A program made the translations under genes and the position numbers. Positions 35,941 to 46,100 of a stretch of DNA of 64,000 bases are shown piece by piece. The stretch spans positions 7,936,001 to 8,000,000 of the forward strand of contig NC_046677.1 of assembly GCF_003369915.1 (NCBI RefSeq). Direction: 5' to 3'. How positions within the stretch are numbered: the stretch's first letter is position 1; every line of letters begins with the position of its first letter. The stretch comes from Drosophila miranda (lineage: Eukaryota > Arthropoda > Insecta > Diptera > Drosophilidae). The notes below the pieces were generated by a model. The model searched no databases, was not told the origin of the DNA, and saw only the letters and a program-made list of their open reading frames with translations.

Positions 35941-36734
35941 GATTTAACGCAAAAAAAAAACGAACGTAGCAAGAAGAACGTTCTAAAGTTTTGTAAAAGA
36001 AAGATGAAAGGTTGAGCTTTGTCTAGCCCCAAAGCGTTGCCTGTATGCTCTTTGAAACGGGATTATGACTATCCATAAAGTTGGGGATTAAAAAGTGCTA
36101 AAAATAAGGAAGAGTTGCCATAAAAATGTAACCCACAAATTGCAAAAAATATTATATATTTTTCCAGAGCAATAAAGGGATATTATAAGCCGATTGGTTA
36201 GGGTATACCAAAGAACTATCTTTATTCCTTATAATTTATGCAGACAGAAAGCAGCATCACAGCCGATTACCTGTTCTTGCGGCCTTTTTTCTTGTTTATG
36301 TGAGAATATTGAAATAAAAACAAAATTCGCGGGCAGCCGGCAAACGGAGGAGCTTCCGATGTCAACGCCCACGTAGTCGTGAAACTGGTCCATTTCTCCA
36401 GAAAGAGATGCTGTTACGAGGAGGCCTAATTAATATGCTTTGAAATATTTGCATAATGGTAGGGGTCTGGCCGGCTTTCTTGATGGCAGGAGTTGCAGTG
36501 GGATGATTAATGGATGCTGCAGTGCTAAAAAGAGGCGTTTAATTGGGGAGTATTGATAGGAGGTTCCTTAATTTGTTTTGATTTCAGGGGGCATTCACTT
36601 GTAACTGTATAGGAAATGATCGCATTTTCCAAATTACATGGAAGAATTCGAGGAGTTCTATAGAATTACAGAGTATTTTACAAAAACGCATGGATACGGA
36701 GACAACTTTACTTTATTTGTATTATTTTCGTTTT
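35941..36734. other. Intergenic DNA, no feature seen
   Basis: AT-rich, with no supported frame, repeat or regulatory element on either strand. Confidence 0.4.
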
Positions 36735-36895
36735 TATACCCGATACTCAAAATGAGTATTGGGGTATATTAGATTTGTGGTAAAAGTGGATGTGTGTAAC
36801 GTCCAGAAGGACTGTCCCTATGAGCGCCTAGTGCTCAAAGACTATAAGAGCTAGAGCAACGACATTCTATATCCGGACTTCTGTGATATGTCACT
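36735..36895 (+). repeat. Left copy of a dispersed element end
   Basis: Runs from TACTCAAAATGAGTATTGGG through GTGTAACGTCCAGAAGGA and TATGAGCGCCTAGTGCTC to ATGTCACTGTTAC. It matches 39221-39465 in the same orientation but lacks about 75 internal bases present there (the segment with TTGATCAGCATCAATAGCC). The sequence resembles the common DINE/Helitron-like repeats of obscura-group flies; the family name is from memory. Confidence 0.7.
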
Positions 36896-37289
36896 GTTAC
36901 AAGTAGGAGTCTGCACCAAAGGGATTGGGTGAGTCTTTGGGAGCGCGAGAGGTCGGAGTGGCGCATGATACCTTGCCAGCACCTACTATATTTAGTCGAG
37001 AGCATGCCAATACTTATTCGGAATATGATAAAAGCTAAGGCCCTTTGGAACAAATATTTTTACAAAATTATTAAAGTAAAAAAATTTGAAACGTGCAAAA
37101 GTGGATACATGCTCTTTTTTTGAAAAAATTAAAATCTCTTAAGGAAAAGGATCTCTTTGAATTGAAATTATTGTCTTTTTTCATTCTCAATAAATTAATG
37201 AATCTTTAAAAAAAAAAATCACAAGGATTGATTCATTTTTAAAGATTTTACAGGCGCTTAAAATGAAAAGTGATAAACATGTATCCACA

Positions 37290-37440
37290 CGTGCTCGCCA
37301 CTGTATATTTCAAAGCACAAAGGGCGTAAGTCTGTGGCATCCACAATTTCGGATATACGAGAAAGCAGAAATCAGAATCGTAGAGGATGACTATATCTTC
37401 TATCTTCGTATAATTATTATAGCCAGAATCAAGAAAACAA
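37290..37440 (+). repeat. Body fragment of the same dispersed element
   Basis: Contains TCTGTGGCATCCACAATTTC, a GAATCGTAGAGGATGACTAT stretch and AATTATTATAGCCAGAATCA, which I associate with the interior of the element whose end lies at 36735. It runs directly into the tandem array. Its last bases (CAGAATCAAGAAAACAATTT) resemble the array monomer. Confidence 0.5.
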
Positions 37441-39218
37441 TTTAAATCAAGAATAACAATTATACAATAAAAATCAAGAATAAAAATTATACAATAAAAA
37501 TCAAGAATAACAATTATAATTATAGTTATTCAATAAAAATCAAAAATAATAATTATTCAATAAAAATCAAGAATAACAATTATACAATAAAAATCAAGAA
37601 TAACAATTATAATAATAATTATTCAATAAAAATCAAAAATAATAATTATTGAATAAAAATCAAGAATAACAATTATACAATACAAATCAAGAATAACAAT
37701 TATACAATAAAAATCAAGAATAACAATTATAATAATAATTATTCAATAAAAATCAAAAATAATAATTATTCAATAAAAATCAAGAATAACAATTATTCAA
37801 TAAAAATCAAGAATAACAATTATAATAATAATTATTCAATAAAAATCAAGAATAACAATTATACAATAATAATCAAGAATAACAATTATAATAATAGTTA
37901 TTCAATAAAAATAAAATATAATAATTATTTAATAAAAATCAAGAATAACAATTATACAATAAAAATCAAGAATAACAATTATAATAATAGTTATTCAATA
38001 AAAATCAAAAATAATAATTATTCAATAAAAATCAAGAATAACAATTATACAATAAAAATCAAGAATAACAATTATAATAATTGTTATTCAATAAAAATCA
38101 AAAATAATAATTATTCAATAAAAATCAAGAATAACAATTATAATAATAATTATTCAATAAAAATCAAGAATAACAATTATACAATAATAATCAAGAATAA
38201 CAATTATAATAATACTTATTCAATAAAAATCAAAAATAATAATTATACAATAAAAATCAGGAATAATAATTATAATAATAATTATTCAATAAAAAAAAAA
38301 AAAAAATAATTATTCAATAAAAATCAGGAATAACAATTATAATAATAGTTATTCAATAAAAATCAAAAATAATAATTATTCAATAAAATCAAGAATAACA
38401 ATTATACAATACAAATCAAGAATAACAATTATAATAATAGTTATTCAATAAAAATCAAAAATAATAATTATTCAATAAAAATCAAGAATAACAATTATAA
38501 TAATAATTATTCAATAAAAATCAAAAATAATAATTATACAATAAAAATCAGGAATAATAATTATAATAATAATTATTCAATAAAAAAAAAAAAAAATAAT
38601 AATTATTCAATAAAAATCAGGAATAACAATTATAATAATAGTTATTCAATAAAAATCAAAAATAATAATAATTCAATAAAAATCAAGAATAACAATTATA
38701 ATAATAGTTATTCAATAAAAATCAAAAATAATAATTATTCAATAAAAATCAAGAATAATAATTATACAATAAAAATCAAGAATAACAATTATAATAATTG
38801 TTATTCAATAAAAATCAAAAATAATAATTATTCAATCAAAATCAAGAATAACAATTATAATAATAATTATTCAATAAAAATCAAGAATAACAATTATACA
38901 ATAATAATCAAGAATAACAATTATAATAATAGTTATTCAATAAAAATCAAAAATAATAATTATTCAATAAAAATCAAGAATAACAATTATAATAATAATT
39001 ATTCAATAAAATAATAATTTTTCAATAAAAATCAAAAATAATAATTATACAATAAAAATCAGGAATAATAATTATAATAATAATTATTCAATAAAAATCA
39101 AAAACAATAAATTTACAATTATTTTGATCCAAAAATATTAATTATTCAATAAAAATCAAGAATAATAATTATACAATAAAAATAAAAAATAATAAATATT
39201 CAATAAAAATCAAAAATA
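37441..39218 (+). repeat. AT-rich tandem array (minisatellite), about 1.8 kb
   Basis: Monomers of 27 bases, CAATAAAAATCAAGAATAAC plus AATTATA, alternate with a CAAAAATAATAATTATT variant and with 39-base versions extended by TAATAATAGTTATT. Together they often form a higher-order unit near 93 bases. Two poly-A-expanded units occur near 38286-38305 and 38582-38598. The monomer contains AATAAA on the + strand and TAATTATTA palindromes. No open frame. Copies are very alike, indicating recent expansion or homogenisation. Confidence 0.92.
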
Positions 39219-39220
39219 AT

Positions 39221-39475
39221 AGTACTCAAAATGAGTATAGGGGTATATTAGATTTGTGGTGAAAATAGATCTGTGTAACGTCCAGAAGGAAGCGTTTCCG
39301 ACCCCATTAAGGATCTATATTCTTGATCAGCATCAATAGCCGAGTCGATTGAGCCATGTCTGTCTGTCCGTCCGTCCCTATGAGCGCCTAGTGCTCAAAG
39401 ACTATAAGAGCTAGAGCAACTACATTTTGTATCCAAACTTCTGTAATGTGTGACTATTACACGTATATTTCAAAA
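39221..39475 (+). repeat. Right copy of the dispersed element end
   Basis: Starts TACTCAAAATGAGTATAGGG and contains GTGTAACGTCCAGAAGGAAG, TTGATCAGCATCAATAGCCG, GTCTGTCCGTCCGTCC and TATGAGCGCCTAGTGCTC. Same orientation as the copy at 36735 and about 75 bases fuller. It bounds the array on its right side. Confidence 0.75.
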
Positions 39476-40560
39476 TTTCCAACAATTTCAGATAATTTTC
39501 GAGTGTCTTATAAATTCCGGGGATATTATTCTGCAATGCATTATTTTCTTAAATAAGTAATTTTAATTATTAATAATCAAGAAACAGTAGAATTGAATGT
39601 TTAAGAAGTTTAATTTTATTACATATATTAAAAACCCTTGAACTTTGTATTCAAATAACCGTTTAATTTCCTAAAACCCGCGCTGTAATAAAAATCCAAT
39701 ACACAATGCCCTAACGCCTACTACTCCTTGTCACTCATTCACTTTCAAACACTTCCTATTTGGCGCGCATCTTTGCTCCCATCTTAGTGGTGGGATTTTA
39801 CAGCGCAGCAATGTCGTTTTGTCCCTACATACGTTGCATTCCATACCACTTACGTTTTCTTACGTTTTATACCAATGGAAACATTCTGTTGCCAGCAACT
39901 TTTATCGAAAAATGAGTGACATTGTCCGGCAACAACGGAATGAACAAAATTCCGCTTACCCTAAGGAAAAGGATATACAAAATTGAGTAACTGTTTGTCA
40001 TCGCTCAGAAAATTGTTTTAAGAGAAATATTGCATGTAATGGCTTTCTCGCAGAGAGAACCATAAACGTACTGTATCGAGATCGGGATCGCAAAATATAT
40101 ATGCAGAATATGCAAAAACTTGTCAATCTGTGAATAAATATTATTTACTACGTTTAAAAGCAGCTTGAAAACAGTATTTTTATATTGACTAACCGTAATA
40201 GAGTATAAAAATGTCCATACATCGGTTGACATGCAACAAGTCCTCATATACCAGCAACATGTTCTCTTATCTTGTTTTCTTAAACCCTATTTTAGACACA
40301 ACCAAATTAAAGAAAGCATTCAAAATCAAACAATCTTGTAGAAAATGTATCAATCAATCACAAAATGTTACGTTTTAACAGCTCAGGGTCTTAGCTAGCT
40401 AGTCATATTAAACAGAATATAAAAAAAAAATGTGATTTCGGATTATGGACAGAGAACGATTAACCCGTTGTCGACCCATTGTATTAAAATACTCTCCACG
40501 AAAATGATAAATCTTGGGGTTTAAGTAGGCTAAGTTCGACTTTTCATCGGTATATTTCGG
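39476..40560. other. Intergenic AT-rich DNA left of the centrin promoter
   Basis: No coding frame or RNA gene seen. Confidence 0.4.
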
Positions 40561-40575
40561 TATACTTCTGAGTGT

Positions 40576-40586
40576 CAGTCACACTG
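40576..40586 (+). promoter_or_regulatory. Motif-1-like core promoter element of the centrin gene
   Basis: CAGTCACACTG matches the core of the Drosophila housekeeping promoter element YGGTCACACTR apart from one base. It sits just before a GC-richer leader that ends in a consensus donor, as expected for a TATA-less promoter. Confidence 0.5.
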
Positions 40587-40956
40587 CTGTGAACCTTTTG
40601 CTGGTAAACAAAAAGTCGGTCTACGGAAAATTTCTGTGAAAAGTGCGGAAAAGCAACACGAACGCATTTGGCCCGATTGTTGCTATTAGCGGCACGAAAA
40701 CAATTTGCATTGTAGCCAGGAGCAACAACAAAGGACACCTGCAGCCGGAAACAACAACAATAGAAGATAGATAGCAATTGCAGCTGCTGTGGAGGTTATT
40801 TATAGCAACCAAACAGCCTGCTGCCACCACCCGCACGTTAAGAGGGAGTGAGAAGTGGGTGTAGGCGCCTCTGCCTCCTGTAACTGGCCGCGCGCAAGCA
40901 GCCGCAAAGTCCAAGGATACGTGTGATATTATATCCAGCTCCCAGTCAAAGTCAAG
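40587..40956 (+). other. Probable 5' UTR exon of the centrin gene
   Basis: The segment between the motif-1-like element and a consensus donor (CAAG|GTAAGTG at 40957) has a leader-like composition and no conserved frame. The acceptor is uncertain; TTTATTCGAG ending at 41104, 15 bases before the ATG, is the best candidate. Confidence 0.4.
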
Positions 40957-41118
40957 GTAAGTGTAAGGGTGACGTGACGCGGTCGGTCGCCTCCTTTTAG
41001 GCCTCCTTTTCGCTTGCGTGAGCTATGAAATTACCGCAAAACGAGTGATGCCTGCCGTACATTAAAAACTTGTATAAAAACTTTGGTTTCATTATTTATT
41101 CGAGAATCACTTGCGGAA

Positions 41119-41697
41119 ATGGAGTCGACGGCAGCTGTGGCAAATATCGTGAGTCCCCCCACGGCAGTGGGCACCGCTGCAACGACGACGGCGGCCGCCA
41201 CCAAGCGGAGCAATCAGCAAGGACGCAAGAAATCTGGCCCCAAATTCGAGCTATCCGATGCCCAAAAGTCGGACATTAAGGAGGCCTTCGATCTGTTCGA
41301 CAACGAATGCACCGGCTACATCGAAGTCAAAGAACTGAAGGTGGCCATCAGGGCCCTGGGCTTCGAGCCGAAAAAAGAGGAAATTAAGCGAATGATTGCG
41401 GAAATCGATAAGGATGGGAGTGGCAGGATTGCTTTCAATGATTTCTTGCATCTAATGACCATGAAAATGGCCGAAAAGGATACAAAAGAGGAAATACTGA
41501 AGGCCTTTCGCCTGTTCGATGACGATGAAACAGGAAAAATATCGTTCAAGAACCTGAAACGTGTGGCCCGCGAGTTGGGGGAGACCCTCACCGACGAGGA
41601 ACTGCGCGAGATGATTGATGAGGCGGATCTGGACAACGATGGGGAGGTCAATCAGGAGGAGTTTCTACGGATTATGAAGAAGACCAGTCTGTATTAG
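41119..41697 (+). CDS. Centrin (CETN2-type EF-hand protein)
   Basis: Single coding exon of 192 residues. The ATG at 41119 (GCGGAAATGG) was preferred to an in-frame ATG at 41083, which probably lies in the 5' UTR intron. An A/T-rich N-terminal 33 residues precede [10 protein letters not shown], then four EF-hands. Loop 1 [12 protein letters not shown] and loop 4 [12 protein letters not shown] have usable ligands. Loop 2 [12 protein letters not shown] ends in D rather than E. Loop 3 [12 protein letters not shown] has N at position 12 and should bind calcium weakly. [26 protein letters not shown] and the terminal KKTSLY are centrin hallmarks. Centrins are calcium-binding structural proteins of centrioles and basal bodies, and also partner XPC and the TREX-2 complex. 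D. melanogaster has close homologues on the same arm. Confidence 0.93.
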   Translation: MESTAAVANIVSPPTAVGTAATTTAAATKRSNQQGRKKSGPKFELSDAQKSDIKEAFDLFDNECTGYIEVKELKVAIRALGFEPKKEEIKRMIAEIDKDGSGRIAFNDFLHLMTMKMAEKDTKEEILKAFRLFDDDETGKISFKNLKRVARELGETLTDEELREMIDEADLDNDGEVNQEEFLRIMKKTSLY

Positions 41698-42094
41698 AGA
41701 GAGGGATCTTTCGTTAAATTTAAGATTACTTTTCGTTTAGTAAATGTTAAGTTTCTGTGGCTAAGCTTTTGATGTATCAATCCATTCATTGCCTCTTGTC
41801 TGTCTATGTCTCTCTCTTTCTCGCTCTCCTCTGGAGGTTGCTTTAAATGTAAGTTCAAGCTCTGTTCCGTTTTGTGTCCCACTGACAGACGCCCGTACGT
41901 TTATGAATGTAATGACAATGTACAACCACACATTCAACTAGCAGCTAAGATTAAAACTATGAAAAACCTCCGCGCACTGGCTGTATTTTTGCACGAAAAC
42001 AAACAGAATAATCTCAAGAACGTTAGAATAAAACCAAAACCACCAAAAACAATAGTTAATTGTTATTTAAAGATGAATTAACAATGTGAAATGC

Positions 42095-42100
42095 AATAAA
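42095..42100 (+). terminator. Candidate poly(A) signal of the centrin gene
   Basis: AATAAA about 400 bases after the stop, following an AT-rich 3' UTR. Confidence 0.5.
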
Positions 42101-42157
42101 TGTTGTTGAATTACATGTTACATCGAAATGCTGTAGCCTTTTGGGGTAGTAAAAGGG

Positions 42158-42615
42158 GTTTAAAGAGTGTTTCGAGACTTCTGAATCAATGTTCCATTCA
42201 AATATATATGGAAAATAGGATCCATCTACTGTTAATTTCAGTGACGTTGGAATTCCACTTAGAATTAGGTTTCGAAAGTTGTCTTCAAATTGATCATAGA
42301 TACATTTACTATTCAAATACTAGAATTCCTTTGGAAAGCACAATCATCTAGCAGCGCCGCCTCATCCTCGATTGATTCTTCGAAGCAGAGTCTTAAAAGA
42401 GGTTTCAACAGAGTTAGAGACTTCTGAATCATTTCTCCATTCCAATTCTATAGACTTCAAGCAAAATTAAGAAGTCAGATTTATCTAAAGGATCCATCTA
42501 GCATTCAATTCACATTCAAGTGACGTTGGGATTCCATTTAAATTTATATTTGAAAGCGATTCCAAACCGAAACTGTCTTTAGATTGATTTGATAACCATT
42601 TACCATTAAAATACG
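42158..42615. repeat. Diverged tandem duplication, spacing about 235 bases
   Basis: GAGACTTCTGAATCA, TTCCATTC, GGATCCATCTA, AGTGACGTTGG and ATTCCA occur in the same order at about 42172-42255 and 42416-42535, followed in both by a tttagattga/ttcaaattga tail. The copies have many substitutions and small indels, so the event is old. It lies between the centrin and unknown-gene 3' ends. Confidence 0.65.
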
Positions 42616-43014
42616 AAGAATATATTTTATAAATCCAAGGAACAAAAGAGTTTTAAATAGTATAGACTCTTTTCTGTTAAATGGAAGCGATGGGCATGTC
42701 CTTGCGCCCATTGCTCCGAGCTTTAGTCTCCACAATACTCCACAAAAAAATGCCTTACGATACAAACACAAAATACTCCTTATCCCCGAGAATTGCAAAA
42801 ACAACTCAATTACATTGTAGGGCATCACAGGGCATATTAGTGCTCGACGCTCCCCCAGGCTCGTTCCCCAGAAACCAAAAACAACAATAAACAATAAACA
42901 AGTCGTGTCTCTGCTCAACTCGACTCTAAGGATAGTTTTTTGGTGTTGTTGGAGTACAAAAAAAATATATGTCCTTGTTAAATTTTCTTTGTATTAATAT
43001 TTCGTTGCCTATTT

Positions 43015-43020
43015 TTATTG
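43015..43020 (-). terminator. Candidate poly(A) signal of the unknown coiled-coil gene
   Basis: Minus-strand AATAAA (TTTATT on the + strand) about 135 bases after the stop codon. Another at 43141-43146 lies only eight bases after the stop and is less likely. Confidence 0.45.
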
Positions 43021-43070
43021 GGGGGGAAAACATTTAATACTTTTTGCCAAACTTAAGAACTAAACAAAAC

Positions 43071-43102
43071 TCTCTCTCTCTCTCTCTTTCTATCTCTTTC
43101 TG
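43071..43102. repeat. CT dinucleotide run
   Basis: About 18 bases of perfect CT repeat followed by imperfect CTTT/CTAT units, in the 3' UTR of the minus-strand gene. Confidence 0.8.
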
Positions 43103-43153
43103 TGTTGCATCAAAAATAAACTTAAATTCGTTTCCATTTCTTTATTTTTTCGT

Positions 43154-46100
43154 CTAGACAAAGGGCGCATTGAAGTAGATTTTACGTTTGCTGGGCAATG
43201 GCTTCGTACTGAGTCCTGAGCCCTCGATGAACTTTTCAAAACTGGCCAGATTCTTCTTCATTTGCGTGGCCTTGGCGGGCGAGAGATGGGGCTGTGGCTC
43301 CTCCTCCATTTCCGGCTGCATTAGGAGGTCTTCTTCTTGATGGTGAAACTCTTGGTCCTCCTCCTGCTGATACTCCTCATCCAGATTGTACTCATCCGCA
43401 TCGGCATTGATCAGGCATTCATTGTCCTCGCTAATCTCCTCCAGCATGCCCTCTGTCTGGGGGCTCTTTGAAGTCGAAGTCACCTCCTGACTCCGATCGT
43501 ACTCGGCATCGAGATTATACCAATCGAATTCCGCCTGCAGAGGCAGATCGCTGGGGGCATCTGCCAACTGGAGAAGGGACTTGGACACGGGCGTGCTGTT
43601 GTGGAGGCTCTTGGGAGTCGTCGGAGTCGTTGGAGAGCTCGGGAGACTCATGCGTTTGTTGATCTCCGCCAGAATGTTGGGCACATGCTTTCGTTTATAT
43701 TGTGATTGCAGGGGAGAGGGCTGCGGCAGCTGCAGCTGCAGCTCCTGCCTCTTCGGGGTCATCATCAGATACTCTGAGGCGGATTGCTTGGGCGCTATAA
43801 TGGCCGCCACGTTGGGTAGCTTTGGTATATCGGCGAAAATCTCTTCGATTTCCTCAGTCTTGTGCGATTGATTGTCATCGGAATCCACCTCGGGCTCCAT
43901 CGCTGGAGGCTCCACCGCTGGAGGGGTTGTGGAGCATTCCGGGGCCTTGTGTATGTCTGCCACAATCTGCACGCGCACACTGGCACTCATGCCCACCTCC
44001 GAAATGGAGCAGTAGTCCGGTTCCGAGACCGTGGCACAATCATCTTCGATGAGGGCCGCCTCATCTTCGAGGGTTTCTTCGAGTTGATGCAGGGATTTCT
44101 TGAATTTCAAAAGATTGGCAGGCTTGGGCGGCAGGGCGGGTGGCAGTTTCTGCTGTGGATGCTTCGAGGAGTTGCTGGAGCACGCAGACTCGCCTGCCCC
44201 TGTGGCAGCTGCAGCCGCCATATCCACATACAGATTGGAGGCACGCTCTGAGCCAATCGGTTCGTACTCATTGCTGTAGATGCTCTCGTAGGCAGAGGTC
44301 ATGGGATGATAGTGTGAGATCATTGGGGCAGCCATCGGGTGATCCTGCTCCTCCTGCTCTGGCTCCTCCTCGTGGTCGTCGTGGCGTGGCACATGCACCA
44401 TGCTGTTCTTGGTGGAAAAATGCACCCGTTTGCGGCCATTGGAAACACTCCTGCCGCTGAGAGAGCTCCTGCGGGGGAGATTCGAGGCAGCTCCAGCCAT
44501 CGCGGACTTGGGGGTGGGCTCTCGTAGCGTCTCCTCCATGGACTGTTGCAGAAGGATCTGGTTGACGCACTCCAGCACGGGATTCACGGCTCCTTGACCG
44601 TAGGGCTGCTTCACGGTCGACACTCTGGCTGTGGACGCTGTCTCCTCTTGGTCCGAGGCACTGGCATACCAATCATCGGTGGTCGTTTCATAGATCTGCT
44701 TCGGCGAGGCCTCAGAGAAGTCTGCACACCGTCGCTGTACGATTTTCAGGGCCCCGCGGGACATCATTTGCTGCTCCTGCTCGGGATCCAGTTCGTCAAA
44801 GTCCTCGTCGTCCTGGGTGGGCGAGAAGATGCCATCATCCTCCTCCATTAATTGTGGAGTCGTTGTCTTGCTGCTGCGACTGTTGCTGCTGCGACTCGAA
44901 GAGCTGTTCCGCCTCCTTTGCTGCTGCTGCTGCTGCTCCAGCTCCAGGCTGCTCTGCTCGGAGTATTCCCCGTCTTCCATCGAGGGGACTTTCACCCCGT
45001 GCATGCGCTCCATGGCCCGCGAATAGTTGTGCAGCTGTTCGTAGCTCGTCTGGGAGTCCTCGCGCGAGATGCTGCTGGTATTCTCCTCCGATTGCTGCTC
45101 CAAAGCGGCATCATCGATGTGCATGGCCCGCGAGCGCATATAGTCCCGGAAAGTGCCCGCCGTGCGCTTGCTGGTATACCGGACGCTGCGTCTGGCGCCG
45201 TAGAACGACGATGAGACGGTGTCATCGCTGGAAGAGCCGGGCTCTGCTGTGGAGAAAGGAAATTCGAGTCTAAGAGGGAGGTTTCCAGAAGGAATTGCTG
45301 ACTGGGACTCACCCTTTCCGCCTACGCCTTGCAACTCTTTGCTGCACGTCTGTGTGCCGCTTGCTGTCGTTTCAATGTCATAGAATTGCTTGCGGCAATT
45401 CTGGCATTGCAAAGCCTCCAGCACCAGACACTCATCCGAGTCCTGATCTGCTATGCCTTCATCCGGCTGCTGATCCTCCAGACGTTTCCTCAAGGCCCGA
45501 TTCTGTCGCATCAGACGGCAGATCTCTGAATCCCTATCCACCAGCCGTTGGTTCACGGCCTTCATGTCGTTCTTCAGCTTCGATTCGAAACAAATCAAGG
45601 ACTTAACAACGCAGGCTAGCTCCTCCGTGCGACGCCGCTTCTCCTTGGCCAGCTCTCGATGCAGTTGCTTGTTCTGCTGATCGTAGTTGGAGATCATCTG
45701 CAGGAGACGTCTCCGTTGGAGTCTTTCGGGAGAGGACACCACTGCTGTGGCTGGAGGAACGGCACCCGAGGAACTGGAACCCGAAGAGGAGCGTTGCACT
45801 TCGCTGCCACTGCCACTGCTGCGTGCATTCCGGGAGGATGTCTGCGAGTTGTCCGAGTTCTGTGGATGAACAAAGAGATTTCAGTTGGGGAATGTATAGG
45901 GGCTCCTCCTTTGGCTACCTTGAAGTGTCCTAACATATGAAAATGTCCCCATTTTCCCACCATTTTCCAGCAATGAACTTTGCCTGGAGCCCTCCCAATG
46001 ACAAGTGTCGTGCGGGTCTAACGCTGATTGATAGCCAGAGAGCCCCATGGCTACATTTATTTTATCTCTGGACTCTACTCGTAATGCAAATGACGCACAG

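Noticed and set aside
37441..39218. Regular repeats with variable pieces, superficially like a CRISPR array
   Set aside because: The units are AT-only, differ by drift, have no unique spacers and sit in a fly genome within a mobile-element footprint. This is a minisatellite.
41083..41118. Upstream in-frame ATG of centrin ([12 protein letters not shown])
   Set aside because: It probably lies in the 5' UTR intron, the peptide is unlike any centrin N-terminus, and the ATG at 41119 has a better context.
43468..45606. Several 60-140-codon + strand frames opposite the unknown gene
   Set aside because: They mirror the serine/glutamine-rich minus-strand codons and have no domain, promoter or splice support.
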